From assembly GCA_946894095.1 (NCBI GenBank), contig OX335651.1, positions 19,614,501 to 19,678,500 of the forward strand: a stretch of DNA of 64,000 bases, written 5' to 3'. Source of the DNA: Incurvaria masculella. Taxonomy: Eukaryota > Arthropoda > Insecta > Lepidoptera > Incurvariidae. The notes beneath the pieces were generated by a model. That model worked only from the letters and a program-made list of their open reading frames with translations. It did no database searches and was not told the DNA's origin. Below are positions 10,863 to 20,259 of the stretch, one piece after another. Position numbers and translations under genes: made by a program. Positions within the stretch are counted from its first letter, which is position 1, and every line of letters starts with the position of its first letter.

Positions 10863-11015
10863 GGCGGGCCTTTCCGCTCTACTCCCCATACAAACGTTGA
10901 AAAAAGATCATGCACATATTTATTGTTAGAGAAAGGAAATAATACTCAAAACAGCTTTATTTAATGAACCTAAATGCTTGTTGACATTGGCATTATAATA
11001 TTGTGTAATGTCTGA
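10863..11015 (+). mobile_element. Old left-end fragment of MITE TTAA-B
   Basis: TTAA at 10859-10862 is followed by blocks matching the left end of B1: CCGCTCTACTCCCCATACAAAC, AAAGATCATGCACATAT, CTCAAAACAGCTTTATTT and TTGACATTGGCATT. It stops after about 150 bases and is far more diverged than B1, B2 or B4, so this family has been active over a long time. Confidence 0.65.
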
Positions 11016-11156
11016 CTACTCTTACCTATAAACAGTTTTGTAGTATTTTTTTCTTATATCTAACCCAATTAATCACTATACGCATTGTCATAGTGGTAGC
11101 ACGATTTTATCCTGAGCCCGCCAACAAGTTCGTCTCGTCAGGAAGGGCTCTCTTAA

Positions 11157-11480
11157 GAATGGCCTGTAAGCTATGCTCCCCATAAAAACATAGTTCACTA
11201 ATAATTTGAAATCTGCTGTTCCAATTTAATTCATTTTTCATCAGGCAACAAATATCTGTGTCTGCACGTATTTGTTTTTTTTTAATGTAAGCCGAATGCA
11301 ATAGAAGTAGAACGAAAACCTTCTTAAAATTTTGGATATATTCAGGACATATTTAGCGAAAAAACAAAAACACGCAGAAATCGATATTGGATATAAAATA
11401 TCAAGTAAATTGGAACAGTGGTTTTCAAAGGATTAGTAAACTACGGTTGTATGGGGAGCGTAATTTTGCGATGTTTTATG
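11157..11480 (-). mobile_element. MITE, family TTAA-A, diverged copy A1
   Basis: TTAA (11153-11156) then GAATGGCCTGTAAGCTATGC and CTCCCCATAAAAACATAG, AAATATCTGTGTCTGCACG, and near the far end TTAGTAAACTACGGTTGTATG. The far terminus is eroded. Same plan as A2 and A4. Confidence 0.7.
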
Positions 11481-11481
11481 G

Positions 11482-11530
11482 GTAACAATCTCCCTTAAGG
11501 TGGGCCCGCCACCTTAAGGGAGATTGTTAC
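11482..11530. repeat. Perfect 22-bp inverted repeat at the minisatellite edge
   Basis: Arms 11482-11503 and 11509-11530 are exact reverse complements (left arm begins GTAACAATCTCCC, right arm ends GGGAGATTGTTAC), separated by 5 bases. The right arm is the start of the 99-bp minisatellite, so the left arm is a partial unit in inverted orientation. Confidence 0.9.
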
Positions 11531-11715
11531 TAATATTGCTGGAGGCAAACATGTTTCCGTTGAATCATTACTCCTACGAAAGCACCAAAGATCGATCCGA
11601 CCTGACGCCACCTTAAGGGAGATTGTTATTAATATTGCTGGTGGCAAGCATGTTTCCGTTGAATCTTTACTCCAACGAAAGCACCAAACATCGATCCGAC
11701 CTCTCGCCACCTTAA
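11508..11715 (+). repeat. 99-bp minisatellite, first part
   Basis: Units at 11508-11606 and 11607-11705 (both 99 bases), each starting GCCACCTTAAGGGAGATTG and ending ATCGATCCGACCT. A third unit starts at 11706 and is cut after its TTAA (11712-11715) by the MITE B1. Because 99 is a multiple of three, open frames run through it on both strands (33-residue periodic peptides such as TNIAGGKHVSV and RIDLWCFR), which is expected of such a repeat and no proof of coding. Confidence 0.9.
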
Positions 11716-12257
11716 GGTGGCCCATCCCGCTCATCTCCCCATACAAAAGGGGAAAGAAGATCACGCCCCTATTTCTTGTCAGAGATCCAAAATTTTGCTC
11801 AAAATAGCTTTATTTGATCGAACTAGATGTCTGATGACCATTGGCATTGTGAAATTGTGTTTGGTTTCTAAGTTATAAGGTCCGAAAGTTCGAATTTTTC
11901 GCGAGTTTTATACAATAACTTTGGAGGTGGATTACGCAATGATAAAGTAAGAACATCTTAAAAAGATTTGTCATCAGACATAGCTTATTTATTCAAGATT
12001 TATAATCTATTTGGTTTTTGTTCGATTTTTTACTACAGCGGTCGTGGTTTACTTTTAGCTATAAGTCGTTTTTAAATTAAAATTTTCGTAAATCTTACCA
12101 AATCATACGCTATGCACATTGTCTTTTTTGTGGACATGTTGCATCTTCCTCATCACGGAGCCTGTCTTATTCTTTGAAACAGAGAAGTTCCCAGAGCGCA
12201 ACAGCACGGTTTTGTAGCGTGCCCGCGAATGAGTTAGGCCCGCCGGGTTGGGCCACC
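11716..12257 (+). mobile_element. MITE, family TTAA-B, copy B1 (542 bp) inside minisatellite
   Basis: Flanked by TTAA at 11712-11715 and 12258-12261. Left end GGTGGCCCATCCCGCTC; right end GCCGGGTTGGGCCACC, giving an imperfect inverted repeat. Same length as B4. Joining the flanks and keeping one TTAA restores a minisatellite unit of exactly 99 bases (11706-11715 plus 12262-12350), which shows directly that TTAA was duplicated at insertion. TTAA duplication is the hallmark of piggyBac-type transposition, but the termini do not start with the usual piggyBac CCC, so the parent is uncertain. Confidence 0.9.
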
Positions 12258-12744
12258 TTAAGGGAGATCGTTAATAATATTGCTGGAGGCAAGCATGTTT
12301 CCGTTGAATCTTTGCTCCAACGAAAGCACCAAAGATCGATCTGATCTGTCGCCACCTTAAGGGAGATTGTTAATAATATTTCTGGAGGTAAGCAATTTTC
12401 CGTTGAATCTTTACTCCAACGAAAGCACCAAATATCGATCCGACCTGTCGCCACCTTAAGGGAGATTTTTACTAATATTGCTGGAGGCAAGCATGTTTCC
12501 GTTAAATCTTTACTTCAACGAAAGCACCATATCGATCCGACCTGTCGCCACCTTAAGGGAGATTGTTACTAATATTGCTGGAGGCAAGCATGTTTCCGTT
12601 AAATATTTACTTCTACGAAAGCACCAAAGATCGATCCGACCTATCGCCTCCTTAAGGAAGATTGTTACTAATATTGCTGGAGGCAAGCATTTTTCCGTTA
12701 AATCTTTTCTTCAACGAAAGGACCAAAGATCGATCCGACCTGTC
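12258..12744 (+). repeat. 99-bp minisatellite, second part
   Basis: After the inserted B1 the interrupted unit resumes at 12262 and runs to 12350, followed by 12351-12449 (99), 12450-12546 (97), 12547-12645 (99) and 12646-12744 (99). In all the window holds seven units. They differ by scattered substitutions and one 2-base deletion. The array ends abruptly at CCTGTC before GC-rich DNA. Confidence 0.9.
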
Positions 12745-12963
12745 AACACTATCTCCCCGGTACGTTTCAATCCCGAAACGGCGGCGGTCGCGGGCCACGG
12801 GAGGGGAGGACGCGCGGTTCCCGTGGCACCTGTCGAGATACGCCTTACAAATGGGGACGAGTGAAGAATTAACGTTTCGTCATCGGCTGAGCGGTGAGAC
12901 CGGCGGGATTGAACTGTCAAAAGTGTTGTCAACATTGGACAACTCGAATTTGCTTCAGTATGA
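12745..12963. other. GC-rich unclassified segment
   Basis: CGAAACGGCGGCGGTCGCGG and following bases are GC-rich; nothing recognised. Frames on both strands run in from the minisatellite and are not genes. Confidence 0.4.
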
Positions 12964-13241
12964 TCAGTCCGAGTCCCTACTGAAATTGGCGTTTACGGAA
13001 CTTACGTAAAAATGTCAAACCCATACAAAACTTTTCTACTTATTCTGTGGTTTGACTTCTTCAAGCTGGACACTGGGAACACGGATTCGGCGGAAACGGC
13101 ATTGTCAACGTATTTACGGCGTCAAACCAACCTCGGACTTGTAAATGTTAGTTCGCTTAATGCCTACTACACGCGATCTTCAATTTCTCCATACATTTGA
13201 AAACTTAGTGGATCAGTTGGTTTTAGGTGACAAGTCGGACT
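12964..13241 (-). mobile_element. MITE, family H, copy H2
   Basis: CAGTCCGAGTCCCTACTGAA and GGCGTTTACGGAA at one end, TTTAGGTGACAAGTCGGACT at the other, with GAACACGGATTCGGCGG, AACGTATTTACGGCGTC and ATTTCTCCATACATTTGAAAA inside. These match H3 in reverse. Confidence 0.7.
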
Positions 13242-13309
13242 AGATGCTCGGGATTAATCTCAAGTATTTGTGGAATACCGTTTCGTTTGTGCTGTGGAAG
13301 AAATATTAG

Positions 13310-13648
13310 GCTCTCAGGGCTAGTGGACTTGCCTTCCGTCCCAGAGTTCTGGGTTCAAATCCCCGCACCGTTCATGCACGACTTTGTTTCTCTGGCTGTT
13401 TGAGTTAGTGCATTTCGTTAAGAATTCGAGCTGTTCCAAGGTTCGCAATCCATGTAAAACTGAAGGTTCCTTCCCCTACTAGGTGTAGTGTTATGCCGCC
13501 TGGGTCGGTACGATAGCATTGGATGTAAAGATTGCCATGCAGTTCAATGTAGCCGTGCTCATCAAGGTAAGGTCTATTCTTCCTCCAGGAACGCGATGTT
13601 TCATGGCGGTGGATGTTGGTATTAGACACCCATTTCCAGCTACATCTT
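13310..13648 (+). mobile_element. tRNA-derived SINE
   Basis: Head CTCAGGGCTAGTGGACTTGCC (A-box region) with B box GGTTCAAATCC at 13352, then TTCATGCACGACTTTG, TAAGAATTCGAGCTGTTCC, CCCCTACTAGGTG, CAGTTCAATGTAGCCGTGC and the distal GGTATTAGACACCC. About 60 bases are missing in the middle of the body. The 115-codon minus frame lying on it is not a gene. Confidence 0.8.
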
Positions 13649-13799
13649 TTGCATTCGTTTCCGTTTAGGTCGCAGAACTTTGGGCACGGTCTACTGTTCT
13701 TGTTGGTGGCGTAAATATGAATATACCAGGAGGTAAGCGGAAAGGCAGACAAGGGTCTGATCCGTGATAATTAGGTTTTCCCGGATGTCATTATTTATT

Positions 13800-14043
13800 T
13801 ATAAGAAATTCGTTGGCTGATGTAATTGTCTCGATAACTCAGGCTCAGGTTCGCATCTCGCATCAGACGAAATTCCAAACGAAAAAAAGATTATTTTAAA
13901 TGATGAATTAAAATTGATTTTGATTTCGAATGATGTAATGATTTTATTTTGATTTCAATTGTTTATTGTTTATTGTTTGTGATGTAGTGCAGCCTAATAT
14001 GGATATTATGGTCCGAAATAAATCATTATTATTATTATTATAA
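13800..14043 (+). mobile_element. Second SINE type: tRNA-like head with LINE-like tail
   Basis: TTGGCTGATGTAATTGTCTC (A-box-like) is followed by CAGGTTCGCATCTCGC (B-box-like). After an AT-rich middle comes GTAGTGCAGCCTAATATGG, GGTCCGAAATAAATC and an ATT repeat. The head and body differ from the abundant SINE. The same head may occur, decayed, near 4800-4890. Confidence 0.5.
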
Positions 14044-14685
14044 AAAATGGAATGTGATATGTATGTTTAATCGACCGTGAAGCAAGGACATATAAATTAA
14101 AGAAAGAGCACTGTAAAGAGAACTACTTTACGAATATATTGCAAGGCTGGACCATTTATAACAATGCTATAATGTAGAATTCGTCGACCCTCGCGTTGAC
14201 TTGTGTATAGTAAATGGAATTTCTATTCCTTGGCTTTAGCTAAGCGAATCGTTATTAAAAACAACTGCGTATGCAAACCGATCGCAAGTACAGCGTATAC
14301 GGCGTGCCTTATCTCAAGCTTCCGGTGGCGCCGTGGAAATGTAATGGCCGCCGGATGTGTACAGATCCACCCGCGGTCCCCTCCGCCGCCCGCTTCCGGC
14401 CGCGTCGCCAGGTGTACCAACCTCGCCGACGGCAATCATCGGAAGTGGACCCAACTCGGGGTGCTATACAGATTATTAATGGGTTGTTCTCGCGTTCGAT
14501 AAATCAACGTCGCGCGCAGTTCGATTGAGTTCTCGGCTCGCGGACTTTTCATTCACACCTTGAGTGGTTGTTCTGGAATTGTTTTAAATATGTCTCCATT
14601 CAAGTTTTGTTACGGATCGGTATTAAACGTATTGAAATTATTCTTTTCAAATTCTGAAACTGAACTCTTAAAAATCAACCTTGCG
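14044..14685. other. Unclassified; GC-rich patch 14310-14540
   Basis: The patch is CpG-rich (GGCCGCGTCGCCAGG, CGTCGCGCGCAGTTCG). GCGCAGTTCGATTGAG near 14513 resembles an arthropod initiator only loosely. Frames on both strands overlap and show no domain. Confidence 0.35.
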
Positions 14686-14760
14686 GCGGTCTGTCTGCGT
14701 GTCCGCTTGTAACTTGAGAACCCCTTACCCGATTTTGATTTTGTTTGTATCTATGTATTT
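14686..14760 (+). mobile_element. Repeat L-like fragment
   Basis: TGTCCGCTTGTAACTTGAGAA, CCCGATTTTGATT and GTTTGTATCTATGTATTT match 49125-49211. In both places the fragment directly abuts a SINE. Confidence 0.5.
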
Positions 14761-14764
14761 ATTG

Positions 14765-15174
14765 TTTTTTTTTTATGCGACCTGACATGGATGGCTTATA
14801 CCACACAACTACGGTTATGATATTAGCCCAATACACCACATTCCCGAAGGAATTAGGTGCCATGCCAGGACCTTCCCTTTATGAGGCACGGCTACATTGA
14901 ACTGGATGGAAAACACGGACAATTTTTCATTGCCGCTTCGACCATCTTTTCATCCAATGCGATGGTACCAACCCGGGCGGGCTTAAACCCTACCACCTAG
15001 TAGGGGAAGGGGACCTACAGTTTTACATGGATTCCGAACCATGGAGCAGCTCGCATTCGTGACGAAATGCACTTATCGAACTCTGAAAGAGAAAGACAGT
15101 GGTGCAAGTTGGTATCGAACCCGGGCCTCTGGTACGCTAGGCCAGACCCCGCGCCACTAGGCTACGAGCCGCTC
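14765..15174 (-). mobile_element. tRNA-derived SINE, full length
   Basis: Read on the minus strand: head GAGCGGCTCGTAGCCTAG with A box TAGCCTAGTGGC and B box GGTTCGATACC, then GAATGCGAGCTGCTCC, CCTACTAGGTGGTAGGG, the shared body and a GACATGGATG-like 3' end before an AT tail. It is close in sequence to 39261-39674, so both are young copies. Confidence 0.9.
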
Positions 15175-15569
15175 AAAATTGTATCTACGTTTACATGATT
15201 ATTTCCATTATTGTCCTAGTAATTTTTACATACGTACACACTGTCATGGAGCTTCCTCCAGGGAGAATGGGGGTAGGTAGATATGAAATACCTTCACACA
15301 GTACAATGCAGACAAAAAACATGTAGACACAGATATTGATCGATAATGTTAGATAAATAGAAAAGAAAGACCAAATTCGTTTGTTTGTTTATTGATGGAG
15401 AATAAAAACGGCAGAGACAAATGAAAACGTTAAAAAAATATGTAACAATGATAACAATAACCTCAGATCAAGAAGAAGATGTGCCATCCAACGCGCTTGC
15501 TATAGGACCCGCTGTCTCTAATTTTCTAAAACTTTCAACCCACGAAAACATACATGCCACATGGACGAG
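15175..15569. other. AT-rich stretch, nothing recognised
   Basis: No gene or shared repeat seen. The 107-codon frame starting at 15421 runs into element N and then the SINE, so it is not a gene. Confidence 0.5.
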
Positions 15570-15732
15570 TTTGAGGGTTTGTAGGTGGGAATTGCTTTGT
15601 CGAACGCATTTCGTGAGCATATTTGCACGCGGTGGCGACGTTTGGACTGCGTGGCATGCACACTTTGGTCGTACGGTGGAGTCCGATAACGAACGCACGC
15701 CACTTCTCCTTTTTTCCCTTCTGTGGTTTTTT
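15570..15732 (-). mobile_element. Element N, internal fragment
   Basis: On the minus strand it contains AAAGGAGAAGTGGCGTGCG, ACGCAGTCCAAACGTCG, GCTCACGAAATGCGTTCG and ATTCCCACCTACAAAC, all in the same order as in the full N at 48080-48787 and the copy at 27510-28240. Confidence 0.65.
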
Positions 15733-16128
15733 GATGCAACCTGACATGGATGGACATGGTGGAATACCACACAATTACCGTTTTGATATTACCCCAAAAC
15801 ACTACATTCCAAAATGAATTCAGTGCCATGCCAGAACATTCCCTTTTATGAGCTGGATGGCAAACACGGACAAATTCCAATTCCGCTTTGACCATATTTT
15901 CAACTAATGCGATGGTACCAACCCGGGCGGGTTTAAGCCATACCACCTAGTAGAGGAAGGGGACCTACAGTTTGACATGGATTCAGAACCATGGAGCAGC
16001 TCGCATTCGTGACGGAATGCACTTATTTAACTCCGAAAGAGTTAGAAATTGGTGCATGATCGGGCCGAGGATTTGAACCCAGACCTCTTATATGCTAGGC
16101 AAGTCCCCGAGCTACTAGGCTACGCTAA
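15733..16128 (-). mobile_element. tRNA-derived SINE, near full length
   Basis: Minus-strand head TAGCCTAGTAGCTCGGGG with B box GGTTCAAATCC, then the body through TACTAGGTGGTATGGC to CCATGTCAGGTTGC. A short block near 15840 (ACATTGAA) is missing. The overlapping minus frames are not genes. Confidence 0.85.
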
Positions 16129-16400
16129 ATTAAACCCGATTGCATAATCTCTATTTCAATTCCAAAATATCTATGAATTTAGTTGAATATGTGGTAATCC
16201 CTGCATTTTGTTCCAGGTAAAATCCGAGCGCCGTGAAAACTGCAAACATCATCCACATAGCAGGTCTGACCGGGCATACCCTCACAAATCGTTTACACGC
16301 TTTAAAACCTTTGAACAAGCCCGCATATTGCAGGCTCTGCAGTTTTAATTTAAACGGATAACGGTAAACTATAGCACTGTCGGCGCGTACAGTTCCTGAG
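16129..16400. other. Unclassified
   Basis: The 111-codon minus frame (16151-16486) has no recognised domain and enters the GC-rich patch. I do not support a gene. Confidence 0.4.
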
Positions 16401-16700
16401 GAATATTGCGACACGCCACGCCGTCGGTGTTGTGCGTCGAGAAAGTAGAGAAGGCGCTCCAAGAGACTATGAGTGCGATCCGTCAATATTTGCAGAGGAT
16501 CGTGTCCGGCGGGACGCTGATATAAAATGCACGAGCACTATCTGCGGTTTCCGCCGCGACGCTCCAAATATAGACGCGCCGCACGGCGGGACGCACTCGG
16601 TGGCGATGAGTCGAGCGGAGCGTGCGGCGATAACGTGCAGTCGCTCAATTTTTAACCGTTACGGCGGATGCAGAGACAAAATAAAGACCCGCTGTCATAT
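16401..16700. other. GC-rich patch with a TATA-like motif
   Basis: CpG-rich sequence holding GATATAAAATGC at 16518-16529, surrounded by GC. A core promoter is conceivable but I find no good initiator 25-35 bases downstream. The 146-codon plus frame at 16432-16872 has no recognisable domain. Confidence 0.3.
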
Positions 16701-17430
16701 TATTGACGTCGGCCTTGGAGTAAAAAGGGAAATAATAGTTCAATTCGTCGCTTATACTTATTTACTGAACCAGGTTGAAAAGTGTCTGACAGTTGTAACG
16801 TACAATTATAAAATGGTCCCATACCCAACATACAACATCCTCACACACCCTCATTCATTAAACCCTGTTTAGATTTAATTGTTACGTACCTTCCAGAAAA
16901 TCAATTCTCATTTGTGCATATTATACATACCCTTTCTATCCAACTTAAACGTAAATCTGTCAACGTAAAATACAGCCAATAATGGAAAGTTTAGGTGACA
17001 AAGTACATTAAATAAATACAACTACTTTAAATATCTCATCATATGATATTCTACTGTTTTTTTAGCATATGGCATTGGTTGCTTGTACCTTTTCTTTCAA
17101 ATAAACTTTTCTAGTTCTTTCTATTGTCAAACGTTTCTATAGCGTATTTAAACAACAGTTTGAAAATATTAAAACAGCCAGGGCACGCTGTATAATTATA
17201 ATTCTTGATAATGAATACATTAAAACATTAGAGCATTACAAATTATGAATGTGTACATAAGCTTACATGGGGTAATGTTTCTTTTGCTATGCTGTGATTC
17301 TTCATAACATTTCTTCCTAAAATTAACTTTGTTAAAATATGTTTCGACGCGAAAATATCTCTTATTTAAAGTAGCTCGTTCCTTAACCTTATATGGTTTC
17401 AGACTTCAGCTTCCGCAAAAACGTTAATCT
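16701..17430. other. AT-rich stretch, nothing recognised
   Basis: No coding, repeat or RNA feature seen. Confidence 0.5.
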
Positions 17431-17739
17431 ACAGATTTGTGGTGAGGTTTACATTCACGATTCGAGCTCAGGCTTTGAGCGCGATCCCAATTTTTTTGTG
17501 ATCTAAATTGATCGCTCGCGCTCTGCTCGCCGCTCGTCGGTGTAGACGCGGGCCCTCGTGTCGCTGCCCGTGCGATATTCGCGCGTCCGTCTATCACGCA
17601 AAGCTCTGTGTTGTTATGCAGTGCGATATTTATCAATACACCACCGGTCGCACCGGCAAACTTGTCACACCGGGAAAAGACGTGTGAAACAATTGTTAAC
17701 TGAGCTGAAAGAGTCGGTAGTCTTTGAGAGGAAAATGAG
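17431..17739. other. GC-rich patch
   Basis: CGATCCCAATTTTTTTGTGATC, GCTCGCGCTCTGCTCGCCGC and CACCGGTCGCACCGG stand out from the AT-rich flanks. No repeat match and no clear gene. Confidence 0.35.
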
Positions 17740-18045
17740 GCTCATGCCCGTTTCCTCAGTCAAATCAATAAATATGTTTCAGAAAATTGGCACATTAAAT
17801 GAATCAACTGATAGCTACGTCTGCACGTTTAGATTTTTTTTTATAACTTATATCCATGATATATGCCCTTAAACATTTCGATTCAATTTTTAGAGAATTA
17901 TATCATGGAAATAAGATAAGTTATGAAACAAATCAAAATGTACGGACGTAACTTTTAGTTGATTTATTTAATGTGCAACATTTCAGAAATATATTTCTTA
18001 ATTTGACCCAGGAAACAGGCACGATCCATTGTATGGAACTCGATC
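17740..18045. mobile_element. Fold-back element O, copy O1
   Basis: GGCACATTAAATGAATCAACTG and CTACGTCTGCACGTTTAGATTT on the left are inverted to AAATGTACGGACGTAACTTTTA, GTTGATTTATTTAATGTGC on the right. Outer parts (CGTTTCCTCAGTCAAATC and AATTTGACCCAGGAAACAGG) are inverted too. A diverged copy lies at 36230-36530. Confidence 0.6.
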
Positions 18046-18279
18046 CCCTTAAGGAGAAATGTTTCACAACCACCTGGAGAAGCCCTGAAACTCAGCTACT
18101 TGGTAAATTACTAAATTATATTAAAATTGATGCTTTACTTACCACCACCCATTGTAATTCTTTGTTGTAATAACTTTAATGTGTAAATACGGTAAACAAA
18201 TGTCAGTTTTCCTTTGTCTGCGGTAATAGAACTATGCAAATTGAAGATTTATGCGATGATGGTTAAAATCATTCTGTAT
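18046..18279. other. Unclassified
   Basis: Nothing recognised between element O1 and MITE B2. Confidence 0.4.
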
Positions 18280-18283
18280 TTAA

Positions 18284-19290
18284 GGTGGCCCATCCCGCTC
18301 AACTCCCTATACAAACGGGGAAAGAAGATCACGCCCATATTTCTTGTCAGCGATCCAAAATGTTGCTCAAAATAGCTTTATTTGATCGAACTAAATGTCT
18401 GATGACGGTTGGCATTGTTAAAATGTGTTTGGTTTCTAAGTTATAAGGTGCGAAAGTTCGATTTTTTCGCGCGTTTTATAAAATAACTTTGGAGGTGGAT
18501 TACGCAATGTGGATAATATTCATAAGGTTTGTTTGTGCACACAGCCACAAATGCAATATTATTTCTTAATGGTATCACTAAATTTCACATGGCAATGGGG
18601 GTAGAAAGAAAATTATTCAAATATTTTTAATACAAGAGAGAAATTCCAATCCTACCTACCTACTCCCAAAACTGTTACTTTTCGAACCAACCTCGGTGCA
18701 GCAACATCAAATTCAACATAAAAGTGGTTATTGTTGCAATCAAGAAGAATTATACAAGCATTCAATCATCAAAGATCAAGAGAGTAGCTGCAGTGCCATT
18801 CAGTGCTCAGTGCTCCACTTTTCAAGCAAGGGTCGACCCTGGACCTGTGCACAAGGTTTGTCAAGGAAAACCAGAATCAAGAAGCCGACAGGAGAACCAG
18901 CACCTGGATTATTTGGAGGTACCGATTCAATAAATTGTATACAGTCCACTCCCTTTTCTAAACCTCCAAACGAAACACAATGATAAAGTAAAAACATCTT
19001 AAAAAGATTAGTCATCAGACATAGCTTATTTAATCAAGATTTATAATCTATTTGGTTTTGTTAGATTTTTGACTACAGCGGTCATCTACAGCTATAAGTC
19101 GTGTTGTAATTAAAATTTTCGTAAATCTTACCAAATCATGCACTATGCACATTGTCTTTTTTGTGGACATGTTGCATCTTCCTCATCACGGAGCCTGTCT
19201 TTTTCTTTGAAACAGAGAAGGTTCCAGATCGCAACAGCACGGTTTTGTACAGTGCCCGCGAATGAGTTAGTCTCGCCGGGTTGGGCCACC
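18284..19290 (+). mobile_element. MITE TTAA-B, copy B2, split by a solo LTR
   Basis: TTAA at 18280-18283 and 19291-19294 flank the element. Left end GGTGGCCCATCCCGCTC, right end GCCGGGTTGGGCCACC. Without the LTR and one copy of its 5-base duplication the element is 534 bases, close to B1 and B4 (542). The minus frame at 19143-19484 reads through its right end and is not a gene. Confidence 0.9.
18510..18977 (+). mobile_element. Solo LTR of an LTR retrotransposon (468 bp)
   Basis: The insert starts TGGATAATATT and ends AACGAAACA, so it has the TG...CA ends of a retrotransposon LTR, and it is flanked by a perfect 5-base direct repeat CAATG (18505-18509 and 18978-18982). Intact B copies read GGATTACGCAATGATAAAG here, so the empty site is known exactly. 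AATAAA near 18929 could be the LTR polyadenylation signal. No internal coding region and no second LTR remain, as expected after LTR-LTR recombination. Frames inside it are not genes. Strand is inferred from AATAAA only. Confidence 0.85.
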
Positions 19291-19294
19291 TTAA

Positions 19295-19804
19295 GATATC
19301 GTATCGAGCCGAGCGGAAGCTTCGGCTGACATTTGACATTTCGCATTGTCCCTATCTCATCGAGCAGCATCGCCGATCCAGCCCCGACAATACTCGTCAA
19401 CGCAGCCGACCGAGGGCTACGCTCCGTGAGTTTCCCATTGTCCGTTTCCCTAACGCGCCCGATCCACCCGGACCGCCGTGACATCGCGCGGCGTGGTGGG
19501 ACTCTTCAAACAATAAGCCGCCGGCCGAATGGGGGCTCCGTGGTAATTCGCGCTCCGCCCGCCGTGTCCTCTTGTCGATCGTGTTTGCATTGCAGTCACT
19601 ACACTTGCTAGTTCGTGCGTCGCCGGCTCGAGGTGGTAGTGATGTCAGCTGCCTTGAAATTTGTAATCATCGATAACTCTATTATTACTGATGCCGATCA
19701 GGCATAGGGCAAGAACTGTAGAAAAAGAAAGGCGACTGTCTGAACTATCTGTAGTTCTACCGAATTCATTTGAGTCGCTTGCAGGATTACCGATTTTTGT
19801 TTGT
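19295..19804. other. GC-rich patch then unclassified DNA
   Basis: 19300-19620 is CpG-rich (GATCCACCCGGACCGCCG, CGCCGGCCGAATGG). TTGCATTGCAGTCAC near 19590 resembles an initiator, without other support. No domain in the overlapping frames. Confidence 0.35.
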
Positions 19805-19885
19805 AATAAACATGATGGTTTATTGTTTATTCATCATTCATAGACAGTGCACTGCACTCGAATTTGTCATATTTTGTCATTAGAT
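19805..19885 (-). mobile_element. Retroposon 3' end
   Basis: Reverse complement ends ATGAATGATGAATAAACAAT; the block AATATGACAAATTCGAGTGC matches 43996-44060 (minus) and 52205-52283 (plus). Three copies of one 3' end in the window. Confidence 0.6.
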
Positions 19886-19944
19886 AATTTCATTACATGT
19901 CAGATTTTATCATTATCATCATATTTTACATATGATACATATTT

Positions 19945-20258
19945 TTCGGCCTCGGCAGCTCATTTGCGCGACGCCTTGCGTTTCGATGAGCTTGGTGACG
20001 TAACTATGAGCGCGATTGGGTTCTAGATGAGTGACCGTTTTCAAATGTTGAGTCTGGCCTCCTTACCCGGTGGTAGGGTAAATCCCTCCCGGGTTGGTAC
20101 CATGTCACTGAATGAAAGATGATAGAAGCGGCAATGATGCAGTATGAGCAATATGAGGATGTCCCTGGCATGGCACCCAGTTCCCGTGTACTGTGTATCT
20201 CGACGGTCAGTCTGGTATTAGCTAATATGTCCAGTTACATAAAAAAATATGTGAAAAA
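19945..20258 (+). mobile_element. SINE with diverged 5S rRNA-derived head
   Basis: Head GCGCGACGCCTTGCG, TTGGTGACGTAACTATGAGC and GGGTTCTAGATGAGTGACCG line up with the head at 3047-3145 (box C region CTTGGATGGGTGACC there). The body follows: CCGGTGGTAGGGTAAATCC, CGGGTTGGTACCATG, AAGCGGCAATGA, CATGGCACC, GACGGTCAGTCTGG, CAGTTACATAAAAAAAT. It confirms that the 5S-headed form is a family, not one accident. Confidence 0.7.
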
Positions 20259-20259
20259 T

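Noticed and set aside
12167..12864. Repeat protein from 33-residue units
   Set aside because: The period comes from a 99-bp minisatellite, open on both strands and running into a MITE; no start, promoter or domain supports translation.
15518..15946. 142-codon minus-strand protein
   Set aside because: The frame crosses element N and a SINE; its residues are explained by these repeats.
16518..16529. Core promoter with TATA box
   Set aside because: GATATAAAATGC has no good initiator at the right distance and no gene downstream.
18696..18983. 95-codon protein
   Set aside because: It lies inside the solo LTR.
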